Below are positions 17,537-31,019 of a DNA stretch of 64,000 nt, piece after piece. The notes under the pieces were generated by a model. It did not search any database, was not told the DNA's origin, and worked only from the letters and a program-made list of their open reading frames with translations. Source of the DNA: Xylophilus ampelinus (GTDB lineage Bacteria > Pseudomonadota > Gammaproteobacteria > Burkholderiales > Burkholderiaceae_C); NCBI RefSeq assembly GCF_901875635.1, contig NZ_CABFMN010000078.1, forward strand, positions 1 to 64,000. Reading direction: 5' to 3'. Within the stretch, counting starts at the first letter, position 1, and every line of letters starts with the position of its first letter. Both the position numbers and the translations under genes were made by a program.

Positions 17537-18175
17537 ATGAAAGCGCCGCTGCTCGCCGCGCTGCTTGGCATCGGCTGCGCCCTGGCGCATGCCCAGTCCG
17601 TGACCCTCACCGGCAGCATCGGCAGCCGCGCCATCCTGATGGTCGACGGCGGCACCCCGCGCACCGTGGCGCCGGGCGAGACGGTGCAGGGCGTGAAGCT
17701 CATTTCCATGCAGGGCGACCAGGCGGTGGTCGAGTCGGGCGGCAAGCGGCTCACCCTGCGCATGGATTCGCCGGTCAGCATCGGCGGCGCGGCGCGCAGC
17801 GCGGGCGGCACCCGCATCGTGCTGCCGGCCGACAGCCGCGGCCACTTCATGACGCAGGGCGCCATCAACGGCCGCAGCGTCAACTTCATGCTCGACACCG
17901 GCGCGACCTCGGTCGCCCTGTCGCTGGCCGATGCGCAGCGCATCGGCCTGGACTACGCCAAGGGCCAGCCGGTGCAGATCAACACGGCCAACGGAGTGAC
18001 CGGCGGCTGGCGCGTCAAGCTGTCGTCGGTGCGCGTGGGCGATGTCGAGGTCTACGACGTCGACGCCGTCGTCTCGCAGCAGCCCATGCCCTTCGTGCTG
18101 CTGGGCAACAGCTTCATCGGCCGCTTCTCGATGCGGCGCGACGCCGACCAGATGGTGCTGGAAAAGCGCTTCTGA
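17537..18175 (+). CDS. Retropepsin-like aspartic protease (TIGR02281/clan AA)
   Basis: The 212-residue product has a signal peptide (MKAPLLAALLGIGCALAHAQ) and a C-terminal retropepsin-like domain with the catalytic motif MLDTGATSVALS near residue 118 and the second hallmark MPFVLLGNSFIGRF. Such single-domain proteases act as dimers; targets in bacteria are largely unknown. An N-terminal SPOR-like or SH3-like beta domain (about 22-90) precedes the protease. It is probably co-transcribed with yajQ (seven-base gap). Confidence 0.88.
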   Translation: MKAPLLAALLGIGCALAHAQSVTLTGSIGSRAILMVDGGTPRTVAPGETVQGVKLISMQGDQAVVESGGKRLTLRMDSPVSIGGAARSAGGTRIVLPADSRGHFMTQGAINGRSVNFMLDTGATSVALSLADAQRIGLDYAKGQPVQINTANGVTGGWRVKLSSVRVGDVEVYDVDAVVSQQPMPFVLLGNSFIGRFSMRRDADQMVLEKRF

Positions 18176-18325
18176 CCGGCGCCTTTCTCGACGCCCCTAA
18201 GGCTCGCCGCACCGAAGCGCAAGGCGCGGTGGGCGAATTGAACGGTATTTCTCCTGCTATTCGGACAGTGGGCTCGCCAGGGCGCCCCTAACATCGACGC
18301 GTCGCCCAAACAACATCCCACAACC

Positions 18326-18715
18326 ATGGCACGCCTGATCATCGTGGACAGCCGCCGGCCCGTCCGGCAGATCAATCTCGACCTTCCGCTGCTGACCATT
18401 GGCCGCGATGGCGGCAACAGCATCACGCTGACCAGCGAGCGCGTCAGCCGGCGCCACGCCGTCATCGAGCGCGTGGACGACGGCCACATCCTCACCGACC
18501 TGGACAGCCTCAACGGCACCTTCGTCAACGGCGCGCCGCTGCGCATCCGGTCGCATCGTCTTCGCCACGGCGACAGCGTTTCCATCGGACGCTGCGAACT
18601 GCGCTTCCTGCAGAAGACAGGCACCAGCCTGGCGGCCGACGCCCTCAGGCTGCTGACCCTTCCGGCCGAACTGCCACGGCGCGGCTGGGGCAGCCTGCAG
18701 CCCGCCTTCGCCTGA
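18326..18715 (+). CDS. FHA-domain protein
   Basis: This 129-residue protein consists almost entirely of one forkhead-associated domain, which binds phosphothreonine peptides. The signature residues are present: LLTIGRDGGN, SERVSRRHAVI and DSLNGTFVNG. A short C-terminal tail of about 30 residues follows. No Ser/Thr kinase is next to it, so its phosphorylated partner is unknown. The 150 bases upstream hold no obvious strong promoter; a TAACAT hexamer at 18289 is the best -10 candidate. Confidence 0.9.
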   Translation: MARLIIVDSRRPVRQINLDLPLLTIGRDGGNSITLTSERVSRRHAVIERVDDGHILTDLDSLNGTFVNGAPLRIRSHRLRHGDSVSIGRCELRFLQKTGTSLAADALRLLTLPAELPRRGWGSLQPAFA

Positions 18716-18722
18716 GCCCGGC

Positions 18723-19076
18723 TCAGGGCAGCGCGGCCGAAACGACGATCTCGATCTTGTAGGCCGGATTGGCGAGCTGCGCCTGCACGGTCGCGCGCGG
18801 CGGCGTGTGGCCCGCGGGCACCCAGGCGTCCCACACCTCGTTCATCGCCGCGATCTCGCTGATGTCGGTCAGGAAGATCTGCGTCATGAGGATGCGGGTC
18901 TTGTCGCTGCCGGCCTCGGCCAGCAGGCGATCGACCATGGCGAGCACCTGGGCGGTCTGGCCGCGGATGTCCTGCGTGGTGTCGTCGGGCACCTGGCCGG
19001 CGAGGTAGACGGTGCCGTTGTGAATGGCGGTTTCGGACAGGCGCGGGCCGACGTGAAAGCGTTGGATGGCGGGCAT
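18723..19076 (-). CDS. RidA/YjgF-family protein lacking the deaminase arginine
   Basis: The 117-residue protein has the YjgF/YER057c/UK114 fold, with LSETAIHNGTVYLAGQVPDD, ADTTQ-like DTTQDIRGQ and LTDISEIAAMNEVWDAW. Canonical RidA enzymes hydrolyse reactive enamines/imines using an arginine (Arg105 in E. coli RidA-type proteins). When the C-terminal strand ending KIEI is aligned by eye, that position is leucine here, which suggests a non-deaminase Rid subgroup. The start MPAIQRFHVG at 19076 is preferred over one 12 codons upstream. It converges with the FHA gene. Confidence 0.87.
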   Translation of the reverse strand: MPAIQRFHVGPRLSETAIHNGTVYLAGQVPDDTTQDIRGQTAQVLAMVDRLLAEAGSDKTRILMTQIFLTDISEIAAMNEVWDAWVPAGHTPPRATVQAQLANPAYKIEIVVSAALP

Positions 19077-19086
19077 GGATGTTCCT

Positions 19087-19725
19087 TCAGGTGGGCTTGG
19101 CCTTGCTGCCAAGCTTCGATTCGGTGCCGGCCAGCAGGCGCCGGACGTTCTCGCGGTGGCGCCAGGCCAGCAGCAGGCTCATGACGATGATGGCCGCGAG
19201 CACGGTGCGGTGCAGCGGCCAGGCGATCTTGCCGCCCAGCACGTAGTAGGCCGGCGCGAAGAAGGCAGCCACCAGCGAGGCGAGCGAGGAGTAGCGGAAG
19301 AAGAAGGCGATGATGAGCCAGGACGCGCCGGTGGCCAGGCCCAGCAGCCAGTCGATGCCGAAGAGCACGCCCGCCGCTGTCGCCACACCCTTGCCGCCCT
19401 GGAAGCGAAAGAACACCGGGTACAGGTGTCCCAGGAAGGCCGCCAGCCCGGCCAGTGCCGCCGTGCCAGCGCCCAGGCCCCAGGCCTCACCCCACTGGTT
19501 GATGACGAACACCGGCAACCAGCCCTTGAGCGCATCGAGCACCAGCGTGGCCAGCGCCGCGCCCTTGCGGCCGGACCGCAGCACGTTGGTCGCGCCCGGG
19601 TTGCCGCTGCCGTAGCTGCGCGGGTCGTCCATGCCGAGCAGCTTGCTCACGATCACGGCGAAGGACAGCGAGCCCAGCAGGTAGCCGACGACGATGGCGA
19701 TCAGGGGAGGCAGTTCAAGGCTCAA
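19087..19725 (-). CDS. plsY: Glycerol-3-phosphate acyltransferase PlsY
   Basis: This membrane enzyme acylates glycerol-3-phosphate with acyl-phosphate in the first step of phospholipid synthesis. Conserved PlsY motifs are present: [23 protein letters not shown] (motif 1), [18 protein letters not shown] (motif 2) and the later [11 protein letters not shown] place the start at a TTG (19725), which gives a 212-residue product of usual length and has GGAG about eight bases upstream. The in-frame ATG at 19875 would add 50 unrelated residues. Confidence 0.93.
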   Translation of the reverse strand: MSLELPPLIAIVVGYLLGSLSFAVIVSKLLGMDDPRSYGSGNPGATNVLRSGRKGAALATLVLDALKGWLPVFVINQWGEAWGLGAGTAALAGLAAFLGHLYPVFFRFQGGKGVATAAGVLFGIDWLLGLATGASWLIIAFFFRYSSLASLVAAFFAPAYYVLGGKIAWPLHRTVLAAIIVMSLLLAWRHRENVRRLLAGTESKLGSKAKPT

Positions 19726-19783
19726 GGCGGGCTCCGTCGCGGGCTCGATGGCGCCGCGCGTGGTTGTCTCGTGGGGAAGCCGG

Positions 19784-20281
19784 TCATTCTGCCAGCGCGC
19801 ACTGCACCGGCCTGGCGCCCAGGAGCTGCACGCACACCTGCGGATCGATGCCCACCAGATAACCGCGCCGCCCACCGTTGATGAGGATCTTCGGCAGCTC
19901 GAGGATGGTCGATTCGATGAACACCGGCATCTCGCGCCGCGTGCCGAAGGGCGAGGTGCCGCCGACCTGGTAGCCCGAGTGGCGCTGTGCCACCTCGGGC
20001 TTGCAGGGCTCCACCGACTTGGCGCCGATCTGGCGCGCGAGGTTCTTGGTCGACACCGTGCGGTTGCCGTGCATCAGCACGACCAGCGGCTTGGCGTCCT
20101 GGTCCTGCATGACCAGCGTCTTGACGACGGTGAAGGGATCGAAGCCCAGCACCGCGGCGCTGTGCTGCGCGCCGCCATGCTCCAGGTACTCGTACGGGTG
20201 CTCGGTGAACGCGACGCCCGCCGCCCGCAGCACGGCGGTGGCGGGGGTTTCGCTGACGTGGGGCTTGTCTTTCTTGGCCAT
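19784..20281 (-). CDS. ybaK: Cys-tRNA(Pro)/aminoacyl-tRNA deacylase, YbaK type
   Basis: This 165-residue trans-editing protein hydrolyses mischarged Cys-tRNA(Pro). The YbaK/EbsC fold is recognised by [10 protein letters not shown], the catalytic lysine segment FTVVKTLVM, and [10 protein letters not shown] near the C-terminal half. The length is typical. It lies six bases downstream of the aldo/keto reductase stop on the same strand, so the two are likely co-transcribed. Confidence 0.93.
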   Translation of the reverse strand: MAKKDKPHVSETPATAVLRAAGVAFTEHPYEYLEHGGAQHSAAVLGFDPFTVVKTLVMQDQDAKPLVVLMHGNRTVSTKNLARQIGAKSVEPCKPEVAQRHSGYQVGGTSPFGTRREMPVFIESTILELPKILINGGRRGYLVGIDPQVCVQLLGARPVQCALAE

Positions 20282-20287
20282 CGCGAC

Positions 20288-21355
20288 TCACGCCGCCGGG
20301 TCGCGCAATTCCCAGCGGATCTTGTCGATTTCCGCCAGCAGCTCCGGCGACAGCGTGGTGCCCCAGGCGTCGATGTCCTCGTCGAGCTGCGCCACCGAGG
20401 TCACGCCGATGATCGTGCTCGCGACCTGCCACTTGGTGTAGCAGAAGGCCAGCGCCAGCTGCGTCGGCGTGAGGCCGTGGTCGCGCGCAAGCTGGTTGTA
20501 GCGGCGCGCGGCGGTGAGCGCCTCGGGACGGCCCCAGCGCTGCTTGCGCACCGATTCGTAGCTGGCGATGCGTGCGCCCTTGGGCGCATCGGGGCCGGTG
20601 GTGCCGCCCAGGTCGTACTTGCCGGTGAGCAGGCCGAAGGCCAGGGGCGAGTACGCGAGCAGCGACACGTCGAGCCGGTGCATCGTTTCGTCCAGGCCGT
20701 TCTCCAGCGCGCGGCTCACGAGGCAGTACACGTTCTGCACCGTCGCCACGCGCGGCAGGTTGTGCTGCTCGGCCAGGCGCACGAACTCGTGCACGCCGTA
20801 GGGCGTCTCGTTCGACAGGCCGATGGTGCGCACCTTGCCGGCCTTCACCAGGCCGCCCAGTGCTTCGAGCTGTTCGTGGATGGAGGTCTGCGTGCGCTCG
20901 AGCTTCGGGTCGTAGTAGATATTGCCGAAGGCCGGCACGTTGCGCTCGGGCCAGTGGATCTGGTAGAGGTCGATCACGTCGGTCTGCAGGCGCTTCAGGC
21001 TGGCGTCGCACGACGCAACGATGTCGGCCGCCGTCATGCCCGTGCCCTCGCGCACCCAGGGCATGCCGCGCGACGGGCCGGCGACCTTGGTGGCGAGCGT
21101 GAGCTTCTGGCGCGCGCCGGGGTTTTTGGCGAACCAGTTGCCGATGATGGTTTCGGTGGCGCCATACGTTTCCTTGCGCGCCGGCACCGCGTACATCTCG
21201 GCCGTGTCGATGAAATCGACGCCGCGCTCCAGCGAACGGCTCAGGATGGCGTGGGCGGTCGGCTCGTCGACCTGTTCGCCGAAGGTCATGGTGCCGAGGC
21301 AAATGGGGGTGACGCGCAGCTCGCTGCGGCCGAGAGTGACTTGGGGGAGGTTCAT
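20288..21355 (-). CDS. NADP(H)-dependent aldo/keto reductase (Tas-like)
   Basis: The 355-residue TIM-barrel oxidoreductase starts MNLPQVTLGRSELRVTPICLGTM-like and has the catalytic tetrad residues in DFIDTAEMY (Asp, Tyr), LATKVAG (Lys) and YQIHWPER (His). The GNIYYDPKLERT insertion and overall length match the E. coli Tas subgroup. The physiological substrate is unknown. It is the first gene of a two-gene unit with ybaK. Confidence 0.9.
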   Translation of the reverse strand: MNLPQVTLGRSELRVTPICLGTMTFGEQVDEPTAHAILSRSLERGVDFIDTAEMYAVPARKETYGATETIIGNWFAKNPGARQKLTLATKVAGPSRGMPWVREGTGMTAADIVASCDASLKRLQTDVIDLYQIHWPERNVPAFGNIYYDPKLERTQTSIHEQLEALGGLVKAGKVRTIGLSNETPYGVHEFVRLAEQHNLPRVATVQNVYCLVSRALENGLDETMHRLDVSLLAYSPLAFGLLTGKYDLGGTTGPDAPKGARIASYESVRKQRWGRPEALTAARRYNQLARDHGLTPTQLALAFCYTKWQVASTIIGVTSVAQLDEDIDAWGTTLSPELLAEIDKIRWELRDPAA

Positions 21356-21426
21356 GCCCCGGATGCTACCGCCGGGTACGCGGGCACGCCCTGGCTGCGG
21401 TCCGGTGCCCCGAGGCCAGGTCCACC

Positions 21427-21481
21427 GCTATCGAATTGATAGCTGCTTGCGCAGGCGGGGCGTGCGCTGCGGCCCGATTTT
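21427..21481 (+). repeat. Dispersed Comamonadaceae-type repeat, copy 3
   Basis: GCTATCGAATTGATAGC forms the AT-rich palindromic end, followed by TGCTTGCGCAGG and GCGGCCCGATTTT. It sits between the aldo/keto reductase start and the end of the ABC ATPase gene. Confidence 0.8.
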
Positions 21482-21496
21482 CCTTGAAAACTTCGT

Positions 21497-22594
<1,098 letters not shown>

Positions 22595-22676
22595 CGCCGG
22601 GCCGCACCAAGATGAAAAGCGCCCCCTCGGGAGGCAGCGGGCCGCGCGAAGCGGGGGAGCGTGGGGGTCAGAATTT
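22595..22676. repeat. Intergenic GC-rich element (likely family-specific repeat)
   Basis: The 82-base gap between the permease and ATPase genes contains CGCCCCCTCGGGAGGCAGCG and GCGGGGGAGCGTGGGGGTC. I recall very similar short elements between genes in Variovorax and Acidovorax genomes. Only one copy occurs in this window, so its repeat status cannot be shown here. Confidence 0.4.
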
Positions 22677-24416
22677 TCATGGGGACCTTTCGGGCATGCG
22701 GGTGCGCTCGGCGAAACGATGCGACGCCCAGGTGCCCAGCGCCACGACCACCACGGCCAGCACGCCGAGCGCCGCGCCCGGGCCGCGCCCCGACACGCTC
22801 TGCATGTACAGGTAGATGCCATAGCTCATCGGCGCCTGGCTCTCGGCCGAGGTCAGCAGGATGGTGGCCGACAGCTCCACCGCCGCCGTGATGAAGCTGG
22901 TGACGAAGCCCGCCAGGATGCCGCCGGCCATCAGGGGCACCATCACGCGGCGCACGGTGCGCCAGCGCGTCGCGCCCAGGCTCTGCGCCGCCTCCTCCAG
23001 CGACAGGTGCACCTGCTGCAGCGCCGCCATGCAGGCGCGCAGCGCATAGGGCAGGCGGCGCACCGCGTAAGCCAGCATGATGAGCACCCAGCTCGTGACC
23101 ACCGGCGAGTCGGTGAAGGGGATGTTCACGCCCTTGAACAGGCGAAGGTAGCCGATGGCCAGCACCAGTCCCGGGATTGCCAGTGCAATCGACGCGAGCG
23201 AATCGAGCCAGCGCCGCGCCGGCAGCGCCGTGCGCAGGACGAGCCAGGCGATCGCCGTGCCGATGAGCACGTCCAGCCCCGCCGCCAGCACGCAATACAG
23301 CAGCGTGTTGCCGATCATGTGCTGCGCATCGCTGAACACGGCGGCGTAGTGGTCGAGCGTGTACGCATCGGGCAGCACCGAGAAGCTCCACACCTTGGCG
23401 AAGGACATCAGCAGGATCGCCAGGTGCGGCGCCAGCACGATCGCGAGTACGAGGCCGATCCAGCCATAGGCGAGCAGCGATTCCCAGCCCGACAGCCGCC
23501 GGCGCTGCAGGCTGCTGCCGCCCTTCTGCAGCGTGGCGTAGTCGCGCCCCTGCGTCATGCGCGCCGCCAGCCACAGCGCGAGGATGGAGAACGCGATCAT
23601 CAGCACGCTGATGACGTAGCCCATCGGGTCGTCGATGCCGACGGAGGTGATGCGCAGGTAAGCCTGCGGCGCGAGCATGTTGGTCACGCCCATCACCAGC
23701 GGCGTGCCCAGGTCGTCGAACACCTTCACGAAGACCAGCGCAGCACCGGCCAGGAAGCCCGGCATCGCCAGCGGAAAGATGATGCGGCGGAACAGCCGGA
23801 AGCCCCGCGCGCCCAGCTTCTGCGCCGACTCCTCCATCGCGCCGTCGATGTTGCGCATGGCGGCCACGAGGTTCAGCAGGATGAACGGGAAGTAGTGGAT
23901 GCTTTCGACGAATACCACGCCCACCAGCCCGTCCATGATCGGCACCTTGAAGCCGAACCACTGGTCGAGCAGCAGGTTGACGCTGCCGTTGCGCCCGAAG
24001 ATGAGCTGCAGCGCCACCGCGCCGACGAAGGGCGGCATCACCAGCGGCAGCACGCCCAGGGTCTGGATCAGCAGCGCGCCGCGGAACTCGAAGCGCACCG
24101 TGAGGTAGGCCAGCGGCACCGCGATCAACGAGGCGAAGAACACGCTCGCGACCGACACGAGCAGGCTGTTGACGAAGGCCTCGGTGAACAGGCTCTGGCC
24201 GAAGAAGTTGCCGAAGTGGCCGAGCGTGAAACCGCCCGAGCCGTCGATGAAGGCCGTGTAGACCACCAGGCCCACAGGCACCAGCAGGAACACGAGCAGG
24301 AAGGCCAGCACCGCGCCGGCCACCGTCCAGGCGCCCCAGCCCGCGCCTTCGCCGCGCCGGCGCAGCGTGACGCCCGCCGGCTTCGGCTCTGGCACCTGAA
24401 TGGCGGCCGTGCTCAT
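22677..24416 (-). CDS. ABC transporter permease with two fused transmembrane domains (FbpB-like)
   Basis: The 579-residue protein has about twelve membrane helices in two homologous halves, as in FbpB/ThiP-type iron or phosphonate permeases. Each half has an ATPase-contacting EAA loop: EESAQKLGARGFRLFRRI near residue 196 and EEAAQSLGATRWRTVRRV near residue 475. It lies between the substrate-binding protein gene and the ATPase gene, all on the minus strand. A single fused permease means that no second permease gene is needed. Confidence 0.93.
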   Translation of the reverse strand: MSTAAIQVPEPKPAGVTLRRRGEGAGWGAWTVAGAVLAFLLVFLLVPVGLVVYTAFIDGSGGFTLGHFGNFFGQSLFTEAFVNSLLVSVASVFFASLIAVPLAYLTVRFEFRGALLIQTLGVLPLVMPPFVGAVALQLIFGRNGSVNLLLDQWFGFKVPIMDGLVGVVFVESIHYFPFILLNLVAAMRNIDGAMEESAQKLGARGFRLFRRIIFPLAMPGFLAGAALVFVKVFDDLGTPLVMGVTNMLAPQAYLRITSVGIDDPMGYVISVLMIAFSILALWLAARMTQGRDYATLQKGGSSLQRRRLSGWESLLAYGWIGLVLAIVLAPHLAILLMSFAKVWSFSVLPDAYTLDHYAAVFSDAQHMIGNTLLYCVLAAGLDVLIGTAIAWLVLRTALPARRWLDSLASIALAIPGLVLAIGYLRLFKGVNIPFTDSPVVTSWVLIMLAYAVRRLPYALRACMAALQQVHLSLEEAAQSLGATRWRTVRRVMVPLMAGGILAGFVTSFITAAVELSATILLTSAESQAPMSYGIYLYMQSVSGRGPGAALGVLAVVVVALGTWASHRFAERTRMPERSP

Positions 24417-24419
24417 CTG

Positions 24420-24504
24420 CCGTTCGGGCTGAGCTCGGCCTGTCCTGAGCTTGACGAAGGGTCGAAGCGCCGCACCCGGGCTTCGACAAGCTCAGCCCGA
24501 ACGG
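24420..24504. repeat. Inverted repeat of the TTCGGGCTGAGC / GCTCAGCCCGAA type
   Basis: The outer arms CCGTTCGGGCTGAGC (24420-24434) and GCTCAGCCCGAACGG (24490-24504) are perfect 15-bp complements. Inside are GTCGAAG (24461-24467) and CTTCGAC (24481-24487). Elements built from CTTCGACAAGCTCAGCCCGA are scattered through many proteobacterial genomes. This one occupies the gap between the binding-protein and permease genes, and may lower permease expression by forming a hairpin. Confidence 0.75.
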
Positions 24505-24531
24505 TGGTCGTCGATCGAATGCAGAGCCTCA

Positions 24532-25866
24532 TCACTTCGCCAGCGCCGCGGCCTGGTTGGCGAGCTCGGTCGCCTTCGCGTAGTTGGCCTTGGCCTTGCC
24601 GGCCCAGAGTTCTTCCTGTCCGGTGAGCTGCTTGCTCACGGCCACGTCGCGCCGGTTCTTGCGGAAGAGTTCGAGGAACTGCTCGTTCTTCACCGTGTCG
24701 GCACCGACCAGCGGCGCGTAGGCGAAGCCCCGCGCCTGCTTGACCAGCTCGCCGCCCTGTGCGTTGGGCTTGGCCTTGAGCCTCTTCTCCGCCTCATGGA
24801 TGGCCTTGGTCGCACCCTGCAGCTCCTTCAGGCGGAAGGTCACCATCTGGTCGAACAGGCTCACCACCACCTGGTAGCGCGACTCCGACAGCTCGGAGTC
24901 GAACTGCACCTTGGCCTTCTTCGCCACGGCCTGGATGTCGGGGTAGCCGGCGGGCACCTTCAGGTCGGCGTAGGGCAGCACCGGCAGGCGGCTGATCTTG
25001 GGCTCCAGCAGCAGCTGCTGGCCGTCCTTGCTGAGCGTGAAGGCGATGAACTTCTTCGCCTCGTCGGCGTTCTTCGCGCCCGTCACCAGGCCGATGTTGG
25101 CCGGCACCACGGCCGTCACACTGGGGTAGGCGAACTCGACCGGAAAGCCCGAGTACTTGCCCGCCAGCCCGAAGAAGTCGATCACCAGGCCGATGCCGAA
25201 CTGCCCGCTGTTCACGCCGTCGGGCACGCCGAAGCTTCGGTCCGTCACCGCCGCGCAGTTGCCCATGATCTCGAGCAGCTGCGTCCAGCCCTTGTCCCAG
25301 CCCTCGCCCTGCAGCAGCGTCTCGACCGTGAGGTGCGTGGTGCCCGAACGCGAGGGCGAGCTGATGGCGACGTGGCCGAAGTACTCGGGCCGCGCCAGGT
25401 CGCTCCACTCCTTGGGCGCGGGCAGCTTGTTGGCCTGCAGGTAGCGGGTGTTCCACATCATCCCGTAGCCGGCCAGCGCCTGGCCGTAGTACAGGCCCTG
25501 CGGGTCGTTGATGGGGTAGTTGCCGATCTTGGCCGGCGTGTGCGGGTTCTTCACCTCGGGCGCGGCGGTGAGCAGCTTGTCGCGGGCCAGCACCTCGAAG
25601 GCGTCGGGGGCGCTGGCCCACATCACGTCGGGGCGCTGGCCCGCGGGCAGCTCCTTGATGTAGGCGATGGAGGCCGTGGTGTTCTTGTTCAGCACCTCCA
25701 GCTTGATGCCCGCGTTCGCGGCCTCGAAGGCCTTCTTGTAGGCATCGGTCAGCTCCTTGGGAAAGGAAGTGATGACGGTCACGGTGCCGGCCTGGGCCAG
25801 CGTGCCGAAGGCGGCCAGCAGGCTCGCAGCGAGCAGGCCGCGCGCGGCGCGAAAGGGGGTGGGCAT
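24532..25866 (-). CDS. ABC transporter periplasmic substrate-binding protein (iron/phosphonate/PgtC-like)
   Basis: This 444-residue periplasmic protein has a signal peptide (ending about LAQAGT) and the FbpA-like fold, seen in VTVITSFPKELTDAYKKAFE, PDVMWASAPDAFEVLAR and GYGMMWNTRYL. The segment GVPDGVNSGQFGIGLVIDFF replaces the tyrosine pair that FbpA uses for iron. That and the length lead me to keep phosphoglycerate or phosphonate ligands open. It is the first gene of the operon, followed by permease and ATPase. The ligand is not determined. Confidence 0.85.
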   Translation of the reverse strand: MPTPFRAARGLLAASLLAAFGTLAQAGTVTVITSFPKELTDAYKKAFEAANAGIKLEVLNKNTTASIAYIKELPAGQRPDVMWASAPDAFEVLARDKLLTAAPEVKNPHTPAKIGNYPINDPQGLYYGQALAGYGMMWNTRYLQANKLPAPKEWSDLARPEYFGHVAISSPSRSGTTHLTVETLLQGEGWDKGWTQLLEIMGNCAAVTDRSFGVPDGVNSGQFGIGLVIDFFGLAGKYSGFPVEFAYPSVTAVVPANIGLVTGAKNADEAKKFIAFTLSKDGQQLLLEPKISRLPVLPYADLKVPAGYPDIQAVAKKAKVQFDSELSESRYQVVVSLFDQMVTFRLKELQGATKAIHEAEKRLKAKPNAQGGELVKQARGFAYAPLVGADTVKNEQFLELFRKNRRDVAVSKQLTGQEELWAGKAKANYAKATELANQAAALAK

Positions 25867-25974
25867 GGGCGTCTCCTGGTCCGTCGTTCTGTTCGAAGGC
25901 GGCGACTCTAGCCCGCCCCGGCGCCGGGCCGCAGCAGGAATTTCCCTCCACAGGGTTCACCCCGAATCCAGGCC

Positions 25975-26031
25975 AAATCGGGCCGCAGTGCCCGTCCCGC
26001 CTGCCCAAGCAGCTATGTTTTTTGTAGCAAA
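25975..26031 (-). repeat. Dispersed Comamonadaceae-type repeat, copy 4
   Basis: AAATCGGGCCGCAGTGCCCG followed by CCCAAGCAGCTATG and a degenerate AT-rich end. It lies in the 222-base divergent gap between the binding-protein and hydrolase genes; nothing else recognisable is in the gap except a TATGAT -10-like hexamer at 26075. Confidence 0.7.
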
Positions 26032-26088
26032 TGCAGCTGTCCTGCGCCGGACTGCCCCGGCCGCGCGCACTGCCTATGATCGGCCGCC

Positions 26089-27006
26089 ATGTACGTCCCC
26101 CGCCGCCCTGCCCGCTCCGAATTCGTTCCCGTGCGCAACCTGCGCTACCACGTGCTGACCTGGGGCGACCGTGCCGACCCCCGCCCGCCGCTGGTGCTGC
26201 TGCATGGCTGGATGGACGTGGGCGCCTCGTGGCAGTTCGTGGTCGACGCGATGCGCGAGGACCGCTTCGTCGTCGCGCCCGACTGGCGCGGCTACGGACT
26301 GACCGAAGGTGGCGGCGTCGACAACTACTGGATGCCCGACTACCTGGCCGACCTCGACTGGCTGCTCGACCACTACGCGGGCGATCGCGCCGTCGACCTG
26401 GTGGGCCACAGCATGGGCGGCAACGTGACCATGCACTACGCCGGCGTGCGGCCGCAGCGGCTGCGCCGCGTGGTCAACCTCGAAGGCTTCGGCATGCCGG
26501 CCTACCGCGCCGACGAGGCGCCGGCGCGCTATGGCCGCTGGATCGACGAACTCAAGAAGCTGCATGCCGGCGGGATGGACCTCGCCAGCTACCCGGCGGC
26601 CGACGGCGTGGCACGCCGGCTCATGAAGACCAATCCGCGGCTCACGCAGGACAAGGCCGACTGGCTCGCCCGCCAATGGGCGAGCTGCACGAAAGATGGA
26701 GAAGGCGCCGAGCGCTGGACCATCCTCGGCGACCCGGCGCACAAGGTGATCAATGCCAACCTGTTCCGCGCCGACGAGGCGCTGGCGCTGTATGCGGCGA
26801 TCGAGGCACCGGTGCTGGCGGTCGAGGCCAGCGACGACAGCCTGCGCGGCTGGTGGGGCAAGCGCTACTCCCTCGAGGAATACCACGAGCGGCTGAAGTC
26901 GGTGCGCGACGTGCGCATCGCGCGCGTGGACGACGCGGCCCACATGCTGCACCACGACCAGCCCGAGCGCGTGGCCGGGCTGATCGAGGATTTCCTGGCC
27001 GGCTGA
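26089..27006 (+). CDS. Alpha/beta-fold hydrolase
   Basis: This is a 305-residue alpha/beta hydrolase. The oxyanion region is LVLLHGWMDVGASW, the nucleophile elbow GHSMGG near residue 108, and the catalytic histidine is probably in DDAAHMLHHDQPE near residue 288. The substrate is unknown; the sequence resembles esterase or epoxide-hydrolase-like members. A TATGAT hexamer ends only eight bases before the ATG, so the mRNA leader would be very short. No operon partner is evident. Confidence 0.9.
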   Translation: MYVPRRPARSEFVPVRNLRYHVLTWGDRADPRPPLVLLHGWMDVGASWQFVVDAMREDRFVVAPDWRGYGLTEGGGVDNYWMPDYLADLDWLLDHYAGDRAVDLVGHSMGGNVTMHYAGVRPQRLRRVVNLEGFGMPAYRADEAPARYGRWIDELKKLHAGGMDLASYPAADGVARRLMKTNPRLTQDKADWLARQWASCTKDGEGAERWTILGDPAHKVINANLFRADEALALYAAIEAPVLAVEASDDSLRGWWGKRYSLEEYHERLKSVRDVRIARVDDAAHMLHHDQPERVAGLIEDFLAG

Positions 27007-27022
27007 AGCCGGTGCCGCGCTC

Positions 27023-27298
27023 TCAGAGGCGCGGGTCCTCCTCGGCCTCCAATTCGGCCTGCGACTCGCCCAGGCGCGTGTCCGCGTCGTGCGCAGGCAC
27101 CTCGGGCGCGGCTTCGTCGGCGCGGCGCTCGTCATGCTCGGCCAGCGCCGCTTCGCCCGCGGCCCGCGCGGCGTCGGCGGTGTCGAAACGCTCCCCACCC
27201 ACGTGTGCGGTCCCGGTGCCGGTCTCGCCCACGGGCACATGCCGCCATTGGTAGCGGCCGTCGTCGGTCGGTTCGATTTCCACGGTCCATCGGCTCAT
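27023..27298 (-). CDS. Small acidic hypothetical protein
   Basis: The 91-residue product starts [20 protein letters not shown], with GGAG seven bases upstream of the ATG, and ends in a strongly acidic Glu/Asp/Ala tail. The N-terminal half looks like a small beta domain with a recurring W-x-V-E...Y-x-W pattern. I do not recognise the family. It converges with the hydrolase gene and is divergent from the sensory operon, with 217 bases to the kinase start. Confidence 0.65.
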   Translation of the reverse strand: MSRWTVEIEPTDDGRYQWRHVPVGETGTGTAHVGGERFDTADAARAAGEAALAEHDERRADEAAPEVPAHDADTRLGESQAELEAEEDPRL

Positions 27299-27515
27299 CA
27301 GGGGCTCCTTTCGAGGTTTGAATCCAATTTCGATGCGCCAGCTTCTGGCGAAGCGCGCATCCGCTGTGGCGGCCGATCCAGCGTCGCTGTGCAGGAGGCG
27401 CCCGACACGCCGGCGCGCTTCGTTCGCCGATCGCGCCTTTTTCCGACACGCGCGCAGCCGTGCTTCGGGCAGACTTCGTCGGTTTTGCCCCGACGCCCCT
27501 CCTGCGCGAGCGCCC

Positions 27516-31015
<3,500 letters not shown>

Positions 31016-31019
<4 letters not shown>

